Assembly (NCBI GenBank): GCA_031835245.1
Contig: JAVKOQ010000563.1
Span: 1-27,395 of the forward strand
From: Balamuthia mandrillaris
Taxonomy: Eukaryota > Discosea > Longamoebia > Balamuthiidae
DNA length: 27,395 nt
Reading direction: 5' to 3'
The notes under the pieces are model-generated. The model ran no database searches, had not been told where the DNA came from, and saw only the letters and a list, made by a program, of their open reading frames with translations. Below are positions 18,952 through 27,395 of this stretch, piece by piece; the first letter of the stretch is position 1, and every line of letters starts with the position of its first letter. Made by a program: the position numbers and the translations under genes.

Positions 18952-20358
18952 ATGAAGGCTGGTGTGATGCTTTGCTTGTGGTTGGCATTCTTTGCCGCGG
19001 CCGCCTTGGCTGGCCGAGGTGATGTGAACTATGGCGGAGGGGATGTCCGCTATGACGGCGACGTGGTGACTTACGATGGCGGCGATGTTCGCTATGATGG
19101 CGGCAATGTCATGACCTATGATGGCGGCGACATTGAGTACGATGGTGGAGACATCCGTTATGACGGTGGTGATATCCGTTACAGCGGTGGTGACATCCGT
19201 TACGATGGCGGTGATGTTCGTTATGATGGAGGCAACATCCGCTACGACGGCGGTGACATTCGCTACAACGGCGGCAATGTGATGTACGATGGAGGAGACA
19301 TTCGTTACGATGGCGGTGATGTTCGTTATGATGGAGGTGACATCCGCTACGATGATGGTGACGTTCGTTATGATGGAGGAGACATTCGTTACGGTGGTGG
19401 TGACGTTCGTTATGATGGAGGTAACATCTATGATGGTGGTGACATTGAGTACGATGGTGGAGACATCCGATATGATGGTGGCGACGTTAGTTATGATGGA
19501 GGCGACATCAGCTACGATGGCGGTGACATCCGTTATGATGGTGGTGATATTCGCTACGATGGAGGCAACGTGATGTACGATGGAGGAAACATCTACGATG
19601 GAGGTGATATTCGCTATGACGGTGGCGATATCCGTTACGATGGTGGTGACGTTCGTTATGATGGAGGAGACTTCCAGTACGATGGTGGCGACATTAGTTA
19701 TGATGGAGGCAACGTGATGTACGATGGTGGAGACATCCGATATGATGGGAGGGATATCAGCTATGATGGTGGTGATATCCGTTACGACGGCGGCAATGTT
19801 GTCTATGACGGTGACGTTCGCTATGATTGCTATGACGGAGACATCAGCTATGACGGTGGTGATATCCGTTACGATGGTGGTGACATCCGTTACGATGGCG
19901 GTGATATTCGTTATGATGGTGGTGACATCCGCTACGATGGAGGTGACGTTCGCTATGATGGCGGCAACGTGGTTTATGACGGTGGTGATGTGCGTTATGA
20001 TGGTGATGTCGTTGTTTATGATGGAGGTGATGTCCGCTATGACGGCAACGTGGTGACCTATGATGGAGGTGATGTCAGTTACGATGGAGGCAACGTAGTC
20101 TACGATGGCGGCGACGTGGCCTACGATGGCGGCGATGTGACCTACGATGGAGGTGACATCAGTTACGATGGAGGCAATGTGGTCTACGATGGCGGAGATG
20201 TGGCGTACGATGGCTACGATGGAGGCGACGTGGTCTACGCTGGAGGAAATGTGGGTTATGACGGCAGCGTCTATGACGGAAATGTGGTGGCCTACAATTC
20301 CAACAGCGCCGATGAAGCTGCTTCTGGTGCTACTTCTCTGGCCGCTTTCTGGCTCTAA
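18952..20358 (+). CDS. Secreted Gly/Asp/Tyr heptapeptide-repeat protein 2 (468 aa)
   Basis: Intronless paralogue of the gene at 16570. The Met at 18952 is chosen over an in-frame Met at 18838 because it starts the same signal peptide and lies after a TATA box (18852-18857) and the shared 5' UTR. The first 70 codons are identical in DNA to gene 1. The body has roughly 60 units of Y-D-G-G-[DN]-[IV]-x, about 15 more than gene 1. The mature chain has one cysteine (residue 293), in a DCYDGD context like the GCYDGG of gene 1. The C-terminus DGNVVAYNSNS...SLAAFWL matches gene 1. The mature chain is acidic, very rich in Tyr, and lacks Lys through the repeats. Length difference between paralogues fits gain and loss of units. 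Role unknown; extracellular structure or coat material is the most natural inference. Confidence 0.9.
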   Translation: MKAGVMLCLWLAFFAAAALAGRGDVNYGGGDVRYDGDVVTYDGGDVRYDGGNVMTYDGGDIEYDGGDIRYDGGDIRYSGGDIRYDGGDVRYDGGNIRYDGGDIRYNGGNVMYDGGDIRYDGGDVRYDGGDIRYDDGDVRYDGGDIRYGGGDVRYDGGNIYDGGDIEYDGGDIRYDGGDVSYDGGDISYDGGDIRYDGGDIRYDGGNVMYDGGNIYDGGDIRYDGGDIRYDGGDVRYDGGDFQYDGGDISYDGGNVMYDGGDIRYDGRDISYDGGDIRYDGGNVVYDGDVRYDCYDGDISYDGGDIRYDGGDIRYDGGDIRYDGGDIRYDGGDVRYDGGNVVYDGGDVRYDGDVVVYDGGDVRYDGNVVTYDGGDVSYDGGNVVYDGGDVAYDGGDVTYDGGDISYDGGNVVYDGGDVAYDGYDGGDVVYAGGNVGYDGSVYDGNVVAYNSNSADEAASGATSLAAFWL

Positions 20359-20764
20359 TGAAACAAAAAAAACCTATTGGTGGAGTTACAGTTAGTTTGT
20401 TTTTTTGTTGGCTTTAACTTGTTGAGTAAAAATATTATTTTCTCTTGCTCGCTCTCTCTCTCCTCTCTGTTACCTTTGTTTGTTGTTCAGCAGTGGAAGC
20501 AAAAGCTCACGAGGACAGGTAGACGAGCAGATGGTTACGCTGCATCTTCTTCATTTATCTCAATCCTTCTTTATGAACCACCTCTGCTCAAAGTAGTTCT
20601 CTAAGGTTGCTCGACATTCAAACATCCAAGCCACCACACCAGACGACCACAACAACACAACCACAACCACAAGAGCGACAAGTCTAAGTGCTGTTGGTTT
20701 CGTTTAGATATCAAATTCAAAGAAAGAAACCTGGAAAAAAAATATACAGTTGCGCTCCTGCTGG
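20359..20764. other. Intergenic 3' flanks of repeat gene 2 and MED21
   Basis: 406 bases between convergent stops. Contains T-rich and CT-rich stretches and a CCACAACAACACAACCACAACC-like A/C-rich patch near 20640-20670. No gene, TATA box or RNA gene was seen. Confidence 0.5.
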
Positions 20765-21579
20765 TCACCATTCTTGAGAAGCAGCTCTGTCTTCATAGAT
20801 CTCGTTCAACGCCTCCCGCACTAACCGCAACGCTCGTTCTGCAGTCATTTGTTGTTGTTGGTTGTTGGAATAAAATGAATCAGTTTTCTGTTTAAAAAAT
20901 ATTAAAAAAAAAGAAATAGAAAATGAAAAGAAAAAGAAAAAAAGAATAGAAAAAAAAGAAAAAGAAAAAAAGAAAAGGAAAAGAAAATGAAAAAGAAAAA
21001 GAAAAAAAAGAATAGAAAAAAAGAAAAAGAAAGAAAAAAAAGAATAAGAAAAGAAAAAAGATTAAAACCAAAAGATTTAAAAAAAAAGAAAAAGAAAAAA
21101 GAAAAGAAAAAAATGAAAAAAAGAAAAAGAAAAGAAGAGAAAAAGAAAAGAAAGAAAAGAGAACCAGCAACGACAATGTTTTGCTTCAGCTCAAGGCCAA
21201 GCCGTTGGTTCTCCTCCTCCAAATGCCGCAGCTGGCTCACCTGCTGCGGTTTTGTGTTGTTGATGCCCGGCAGGGACTCTATGAGCTCGTCGATGGCCTT
21301 GGTGTTCAGGACCAACGCTCGGGCCATCTCTACGGACTGAGCTTTCAGCGCACCCGCCGCTGAGGTCGAGGAGGAAGAAGAAGAAGAAGAGGAAGACGAA
21401 GCGGAAGAAATGTCATTGGAGGAGTGGGCGTGCTGATGATGATTTTCAGTGGAGGAGGACGTGGTTGATGGTTGGAGGGAGGAAGGAGGAGCGTCTCGTT
21501 GTAAGACGCCCAGGTAGACGTAAAACTGTTCGGCCAGGCTGTCCACTCGGTCTTGCAGCTGTGTGAGGCGGTCCGTCAT
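20765..21579 (-). CDS. MED21: Mediator complex subunit 21 (MED21/Srb7)
   Basis: Two exons, 21579-21165 and 20838-20765; 489 nt, 162 aa. Component of the Mediator middle module, which links activators to RNA polymerase II. The N-terminus MTDRLTQLQDRVDSLAEQF matches human MADRLTQLQDAVNSLADQF closely. After a Ser/His-rich insert, TKAIDELIESLPGI matches the IDVLIDSLP block, followed by the coiled-coil LRHLEEENQRLGLELKQN. The second exon supplies the last helix (ERALRLVREALNEIYED). Length is near the usual ~145 plus the low-complexity insert. The intron is an AAAAG-type repeat, CTTTT on the coding strand. Confidence 0.92.
20898..21160. repeat. A/G-rich (GAAAAA)n tract in MED21 intron
   Basis: About 260 bases of A-rich G-containing sequence with few pyrimidines, inside the intron 21164-20839; T/C-rich on the coding strand. 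Confidence 0.85.
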
Positions 21580-21863
21580 TGCTTTCTTTTATTTCTTTCT
21601 CCCATTCTTCCGAGACGACATGATAAATTCGGGAGACAAACCTGCAAGAAAGGTGCACATTTGTTGAACCCTCCCTGCACGTCCAGAGTGCTGACGTAGT
21701 TTTTGTTGCAGAGATGTTGAACGATTGCTGTACAAATGGAGGAGGTGATGTCATCAAATGTGCACCAAATTTGCTGAATCAGTGCACAGATGTCCCTTCG
21801 GTGAACTGCTTCAGCCCACTCGCCACGCGACCGGACACTCCTTACTGAACACCCTAAGAGCAA
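21576..21863 (-). other. Unassigned open frame between MUS81 and MED21
   Basis: A 95-codon open stretch fills most of the 342-base gap between the MUS81 stop and the MED21 start. It reads as ordinary protein (EWAEAVHRRDICALIQQIW, then FDDITSSICTAIV, then VQGGFNKCAPFLQ) rather than low complexity. Its TGA overlaps the MED21 ATG. A GTTTGT donor follows PFLQ, and an acceptor near 21842 could join it in frame to a weak GTTTGG donor inside the last MUS81 exon. It may be an alternative MUS81 end, a 5' leader exon of MED21, a small gene, or chance. I do not recognise it. Confidence 0.3.
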
Positions 21864-21921
21864 AGAAAAGTTATTGGTTTTGCTTTGCTTTGCTTTTTTT
21901 GTTCACCGTTTTTTTTTTGTT

Positions 21922-24900
21922 TTACATATTTTTTTGGGTGTAGAGTTGATATATGCGTGTGCTTAGGCTCGCTCCAAACCTACGTCCTCCGCACTTCATA
22001 TCCTCGAACAGGGCTTGCCGTTCCTTGTCCGACTCGCATCGAAGGTACGCTTGGTGCAAGTGTGATGGTGTTGGATAAAGATCCACTATACATTTAACTT
22101 TCTCACCTGTAATGCGTTTTGTTAGTTGCTCAGAAAAGCAAAAACAACAACAAAACAACAACGAACCAGCAAGTCCTGGAATCTCCAAAAGTTGCATCGC
22201 CCAAACGTCCTTCAATGCAAGGTTGACCCCTTTGCCAACGCTTTTGCTCCACTGATAAAAGGAGGGTCTTCTTCCCTCTCCTCTGACCTTCAAACGAGCC
22301 GCCGCTCTGCTCAAATGCTGAGACACCGTTTTAAGATAGTCGATGCTCTGCTTCAACGTGTTGGTGCGTTTCACGTGAAAGCCAGAGTGGATCTGGGTGG
22401 AGAGAAGAGCTTTCTCGAGGAGGTCGCCTAAAGGGAGGTGGCTCATGGCTTTGTGAGCGATGGAGAGACTGCCCTCTACCAGATAGACCACTTGTTCTAT
22501 CTCGCTCCGGCTCAATCGAAACTAACGCAAAAAACAATGAATAGTAAACAAACCGTTAACACAAAAAAAAAAACTGAAGATGAAGATAAAACAAACCTTT
22601 TGTTCATAGTAACGTCCATCCTTGATGGACGCCCACAAATCCTCCACTTTTTTCCTTTCCACAATGGTGCTCAATACAAACTCCTCTTCATACTGCTCCG
22701 CTCGTTCCTGACTCAGCAGATGATGCATGAACCCCTTTCTTCTGTCTTCTTCCTGCTGCCATCGTTGCAACTTGGTCCGGCCGTTTGCATTGGCTCGAGC
22801 GATCCAAACGAAATCGCCGACGGCCAAACTCCGCACTTCGCACTTGACTCCAGACTTTCTGAGTTTTTCTTGAATAAAGTTGTCGTCGTCTCGTTTTGTC
22901 CTTCTCTCTCTGTTATCCAAAAGAAGAATGACTTCGTATTCATCTCTTTCGAGCCACAATGGTGTGTCTCCTATGTCTTCCTCTTCTTCGTTTGTTGCTG
23001 TGGTTGTTTGTCGTTCCTCCAAAAGATGTGTTGTGGATGTCTCGTTGACAAACTTTGAAGTTGCTCGATGCCGTTTTTGTAGGTATCGTTGTTCATTTGT
23101 TGCATTGGATTCATAAAACGCAGTTGAAGATGAAGTTGCTGTTGTCTTTCTTTTTTTGTTGTTAGTTGTTAGCGCAGAAGAGGAGGAGGAAGAGGAAGAG
23201 GAAGCAGATTGGCGTGGGAGAAGCGTGGAGGACAAAGGAGCAACTTCTTCCAAGAGCCAAGCGCTATAAAAGGTCGTATAAAGGTTTTTCCCCGCCTTCG
23301 AGGATGCCTTCTTTTTCTTCTTGGGAGAAAGAATAGCAGGAGGAAGCGGAAGAGGAGGCGAACATGCTTGTTTCAGCAGCAGTTCGACTTGATCAGCTTC
23401 GTCTTCTTCGTCTTCGTCATCCGAATACAAGGAGATTATTGGTCGAACGTTCTCTTTGCTCTTCGTTGATGAAAAGGAACAGGAAGAGGAAGAGGAAGAG
23501 GAGGATAAAACAAAGAATGAGGATGGGTCATTCTTTGCTACAATTCTATAGTAAAGATTGTCTGTATTCATGGCAAGCAAGTCAATAATAGTTTGTAAAG
23601 CAGAAGACGAAGAAGAAGCAGAACAAGAATGGAAGGAATAAAGAAGCGAAGGAGAATTAACAAGAAAAAGAGTTGAAACAAACCTTGATGGACTCTAATG
23701 GCTGCTTCATGTTTAGTTGGGACTCTATGCCCGTCGGCATCCACATACGAAAACGCGTTGTCCTTCTCTTTGGTACTGTTTCGTGATGATGCTGAGTGCA
23801 GCTTGTTGAGTGATGGCACAATGTTGGTTCTATCACGCAACACTTGAGTCGGAGTAAGAGCCGCGTCTTCTTCGTCTTCGTCCTCTTTCGCTTCTCGTTC
23901 TTCTTGCCCCTCCATTCTTATGTTATAACTAGTCTTATTCTTGTCTTTGTTCGTTGTTGTTGTTACTATCGTTGTGGCTGTTATCGTGTCTGCATTTTCG
24001 ATGGCAAGAAGAGAAGCCAAGTTATTTCCACTTGAAGTAAGGCTATAGCCTAAAGATGAAGGAGTTGAGGAGGAGGAGGGGGAAGAAGAATGTCGAAGAG
24101 CGAGGCCTCGCTGAATGAGCGTTCGAATGGCGGACTTCCATTTGGCATCGCGATCGGTGTCGGAGGTCAAAGAAAGTCCAAACCGGAGTCGAACTTGGGT
24201 GCAGATATCTTCTTTGCTGTGGCAGTTGTTGTCGTCGGAGTGATGGTGGTCATTAAGAAACGAGAAGGAGTTTTCTTTGGTGGCGATCCGTTGCTGCTCG
24301 AGAACGAAGAGAGCCATCATCACCGCATAGGGTGCTATTATATAGAACATATAACGGCAGCATACAAAGTTAACAAGCAGGTAAAGAAGCCAAATAAATG
24401 AAGAAAAGAACGAAAAAAAAAGGAAAACAAACCGGAGCCTTTGCGAGGACGATATCCTTGCCTATCCTCCGATTGTTGTTGAGCTGTTGCCGCCCGTTGT
24501 GTCTGTTGGCTCTGCTTGTCTTTATGGTGCGCGGACGAGTCACAAGCAGCAACAGAACGCGCACGCGTTGTTTCTTCCGGCTGAGACTCGTTGGCGCTTC
24601 TTCGTCGTCGTCGTTGGTTCTTGCCTTGGATCTTCCTGGAGGTTTCCTGCTGTTTCTGGACTCGCTTCAGGAGTTCGTCGAGACGTTTGGCGACGAACGG
24701 TCCGACGTATTCCAGCTGTTGCGTCTCCATTCCATTCTTGAGAGGAAGAGGGAACTTTTTTACCGAAACCAAAGCCTTTTTGAAAACAGCCAAGAACATT
24801 AATACGTATTTGGTTTAAAGCAAGGGCACAAGAAAGAGAGAGAGAGAGAGAAAAAAAAAACAAACCCGTCGATACGTTTGTGCGAGCCGATCTTTGCCTT

Positions 24901-24970
24901 CTTGCTCCGCTTCGGCAGCAAGGCCTTCCAGCAGGTACTCCATCAACGGATTCGCGCTCGTGTGAGCCAT
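21922..24970 (-). CDS. MUS81: MUS81 structure-selective endonuclease subunit
   Basis: Six exons: 24970-24866, 24775-24433, 24334-23684, 23561-22597, 22521-22167, 22106-21922; 2604 nt, 867 aa. Catalytic subunit of the nuclease that cuts 3' flaps, replication forks and recombination intermediates with an EME1-type partner, in the nucleus. Order: N-terminal helix-hairpin-helix (about 5-85; KFPLPLKNGME matches the family), a basic stretch, a winged-helix region (APYAVMMALFVLEQQ, then RTLIQRGLAL), long Ser and acidic linkers, and the ERCC4 nuclease domain with DNRER at 582, GDFVWIA near 616 and the catalytic ERKKVEDL at 668. Then YYEQK|FRLSR across a splice, YLVEGS, HVKRTNTLKQS, and the terminal HhH (KCGGRRFGASLSTRIYQLY). 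It is longer than human MUS81 (551 aa) because of low-complexity linkers. Active-site residues look intact. Confidence 0.95.
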
Positions 24971-25276
24971 GGAATGGAAGCGCAGCGCCTTGCTTGTCGA
25001 TTATGTTTGTTTAACTAAAATTTCGCTTTTAAAACAAAAAAATTCTCATGTCGTCTCGTAAGATTTTATGCAGACACAATTTGGCGGGAAAATCGTTCTC
25101 AACAGAAGCTCAAAAAGTTGTCAAAAAGTCCTTATGAACGGTATGGGTGACGTAAGTCTTTCACGAGGGGTCATTTGTCGACGCCTTAAAAATTTTCTTT
25201 TTCTATTTCTCAAAGAAGAGAAAAAAAAAAGAGAGTAGCGAAAAGAAGAAAAAAAGTAGCAGCAGTAGCATTAACC
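24971..25276. promoter_or_regulatory. Divergent promoter, MUS81 / ATP6AP2-like
   Basis: 306 bases between head-to-head starts. It carries TTTGTCGACGCCTTAAA at 25174-25190, nearly the same 14-base element as at 16163-16176, and a CRE-like TGACGTAA at 25148-25155. The ATP6AP2-side leader is A/G-rich. Confidence 0.55.
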
Positions 25277-27340
25277 ATGAAACGATCGCTGTGTGTGCTC
25301 GTGGTGCTGAGCTGTGTCCTTTCTGCTCTGTCCGTGAACGTTGATGACCGTACGAATCTCCCTTCTTCTTCTAAATTTTTTTTTCCCTCTCAAACAATTG
25401 TTTGTCGACCACGACCGATGTTGCTCATGTTTTTTTGTTTGGGTTCTTGCTGCTTCTTCTCTCTTTTGGTAGTGCCAACCAATCTCCAAAATGGCTACGT
25501 TGCCGGCAGGAGTGGAGACATCGTAGTTCACCACCCTACCTCTGATGTATGTTCACTTCTCTCTCGCTCTCTCTTTCCTCTCCTCTTCGTTCTAATTTTT
25601 TTCGACCACCTATCACCGTAGGACGGCCTTATGGTCTTTCTAGGCAATGGAAAGACGACCTACGGCAAGGACACCATCCAACAAACGCGAGTGGGCGACC
25701 TGTTGGCACACTCCTTGGGCCTTCCGCCGCTTAACCCCCACCTCGACCGAAGCGACTTCCCTGTCAGGGATTTCTTCAACGCCCCCAAGGCTAACCTCAT
25801 GGTTGTCCTTGACTCCGCCTCTGCTTCTGGTTTGTTTTCCGTTATCTTCTATTACGGCACACTCACTATTCTTCACTCACACCGTTTTTTTTTTAAACAA
25901 AAATTCTCACGTTGTAGACCTGCCTAGCTTGCAAGGAAAGAAGAGCAGCCAAGTCTTGAAGGAGTCCTACCCCTCCGACAGCATCGCCTCCCTCACCTCC
26001 TTGCTCACCGGCACCTCTCCCTCGGAGCACGGCATCTCCGGCAGCAGCTGGTTCAGCAGGAGCAGGAACCAACGCACCGAGGCCTACGAGGTGTGGTGTC
26101 CTGGCATGGCTGGCGCCAAACGTGCTTCTCTCCAGGATATGATCACAATCACCTACGGCGGGCAGGCTCTCCTTGTCTCCGCCTCTGCTGACAGGCAGCA
26201 CGCTCGTGCCATGTCCGCCAAGCCCTACGTCCTGCCTGAGGGTGATTCCTCTCGCAACTTGGGTTTCTTCCTTCAAACCGGTTCCTTTGTCAGCGTCTAT
26301 GACGACGAAGACCAAGTGAACCCTCTACAAATGGACGAACGGGCTATTCGTCTCTTCCTCGCCAGCAGCAATGATTACCTCATTTCCAAGTTTGATCTGA
26401 GCAGCCCCGCCGACTTTGCTTTCTTGTCCGAGATCGCCTTTGCCCACCGCCTCTTGGAGGTTCTCTCCTCTGACAGCGAGCTTCGCCAGTGGACTCAGGA
26501 CACCATCCCCGACTTTTACTTCTTGGCCTTTTCTGGTTTGGACGCCGTCAGGACTGCCTACGGAGCTGACTCTGAACAAAGCAAGGCCGCGTTCCATATG
26601 GTTGAGCGCACTATTACCGAGCTTATTAGTGGTCTTGAGAAAATCTACAATAGCGACAACGTCGTTGGGCAGGTGTTGGTCATGACCGAGAAGAAGGAAG
26701 AAGATTCTGAAAAGAAAGTGATGGAACTCGTGAAGAGCGCTCTCAACGGTTTTCTTTCTGATGAGGTAGATTGACTCTCTCTTTTTTACCTGTTTCAGTT
26801 TTGTTTTCTATTTGTCTCTTTTCTTTAAAAGCTAACTGTCTTTGCTTCTTAAAAAAAAAACAGGTTCACTTTGAGGATTACTATCCCAACATTTATTTGA
26901 AGGACAGCGCCACTGTCCCTCTCACTTCCTCCCAATTCGGAGAGGACAGCACGCCCGAATGTCTTGCCGTCAAGTCCATTCTCAAGCAATTCTCTTCCAT
27001 CGAATGCTTCTGCCTTCCTCGCCTCTCTGACACTTCCATTCTCTTTGAGCAAGATGGCTTCTATCAGATGCGACGACAACAAAGTGGCTCTGGCTCTGCC
27101 TCTGGCTCGTCTCACTCTAGTTCGTCTCACTCTGGTTCTCATGCCTCTTCTTCGTCTTCTTCGGGAAGCGACGATGGGCCGACTGACGAGGAGGTGGATC
27201 GATTCCAAGTGGTGTTGTGGGCTTCGGTGATCCTTGTGTTGGTCACCATCAGCGCCACCCTCATCATGTTGACCATTGATGCCAGCACAGACACGATGCT
27301 CTACCAAGACTCCGTTCTTGATCACTCCAAGTTCAAGTAA
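25277..27340 (+). CDS. ATP6AP2 (prorenin receptor / V-ATPase accessory) homologue
   Basis: Five exons: 25277-25349, 25473-25546, 25622-25829, 25918-26765, 26864-27340; 1680 nt, 559 aa. In animals ATP6AP2 is a type I membrane protein needed for assembly of the V-ATPase membrane sector in the ER. Here: signal peptide MKRSLCVLVVLSCVLSALS; VGDLLAHSLGLPPL...VRDFFNAPKANLMVVL parallels human DVAALSMGF...VGNLFHRPRATVMVMV; DFAFLSEI, then LAFSGLDAVRTAYGADSEQ parallels FLSEL, then LELAGLDEIGKRYGEDSEQ. The membrane helix is at about 517-539 (VVLWASVILVLVTISATL), and the short tail TMLYQDSVLD parallels SIIYRMTNQ. Human protein is 350 aa; the extra length includes a Ser/Gly/His-rich stretch (about 470-500) before the helix. 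An RRQQ motif at about residue 466-470 could be a processing site. Role in V-ATPase assembly is inferred from homology. Confidence 0.88.
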
Positions 27341-27352
27341 TACTTCCGCCTT

Positions 27353-27381
27353 TTCTCTCTCTCTCTCTCTCTCTCTCTTTT
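27353..27381. repeat. (CT)n tract after the ATP6AP2-like stop
   Basis: CT dinucleotide run in the 3' flank ending TTTTCAG. It resembles a 3' splice site, but no GT donor lies between it and the stop codon. Confidence 0.7.
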
Positions 27382-27395
27382 CAGTTTGTATGTTT

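Noticed and set aside
16570-20358. Repeat genes as a CRISPR array or non-coding satellite
   Set aside because: Units are contiguous 21-bp codon repeats with synonymous variation, a signal peptide and a conserved C-terminus, so they are protein-coding.
27341-27395. CT tract ending in TTTTCAG as a 3' UTR splice acceptor
   Set aside because: There is no GT donor between the stop codon and the tract within the window.

Overview
The window is nuclear DNA of a compact, intron-rich unicellular eukaryote. Genes lie on both strands a few hundred bases apart or less. Most are split by GT-AG introns of roughly 50-360 bases whose donors favour GTTTGT, GTACGT and GTTCGT, and many introns carry purine-pyrimidine microsatellites. 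A free-living amoeba (Amoebozoa) is a reasonable guess from gene content and style, but nothing here proves it. No tRNA, rRNA, transposon, viral element or CRISPR array was seen.

Left part (1-9083), all genes on the minus strand: the 5' end of an importin-4/Kap123-like karyopherin (running off the left edge); a 16-exon gene for a ~1444-residue low-complexity protein with an RRM and a degenerate C2H2-like finger; a YjbQ/UPF0047 family protein; and a Zar1-like 3CxxC zinc-finger protein.

Middle (9481-16028): a secreted pepsin-family aspartic protease (minus) with long homopurine/homopyrimidine tracts in two introns; head-to-head with it a D-glutamate cyclase (plus); a 67-residue protein of unknown function (minus); and a type I membrane protein of unknown function (minus).

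Right-centre (16570-20358): the most unusual part. Two tandem intronless genes encode secreted proteins built almost wholly of a seven-residue Gly/Asp/Tyr repeat (consensus YDGG[DN][IV]x). They share a 257-bp perfectly identical 5' block inside otherwise diverged DNA, and a decayed third copy appears to lie between them.

Right part (20765-27340): Mediator subunit MED21 (minus), the structure-selective nuclease MUS81 (minus), and head-to-head with MUS81 an ATP6AP2 (prorenin receptor/V-ATPase accessory) homologue (plus). Exon models below were built by hand from reading-frame continuity, splice dinucleotides and remembered family sequences; for every complete gene the exon lengths sum to a multiple of three. 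The genes are mostly unrelated housekeeping functions; only the repeat-protein pair forms an evident local family.
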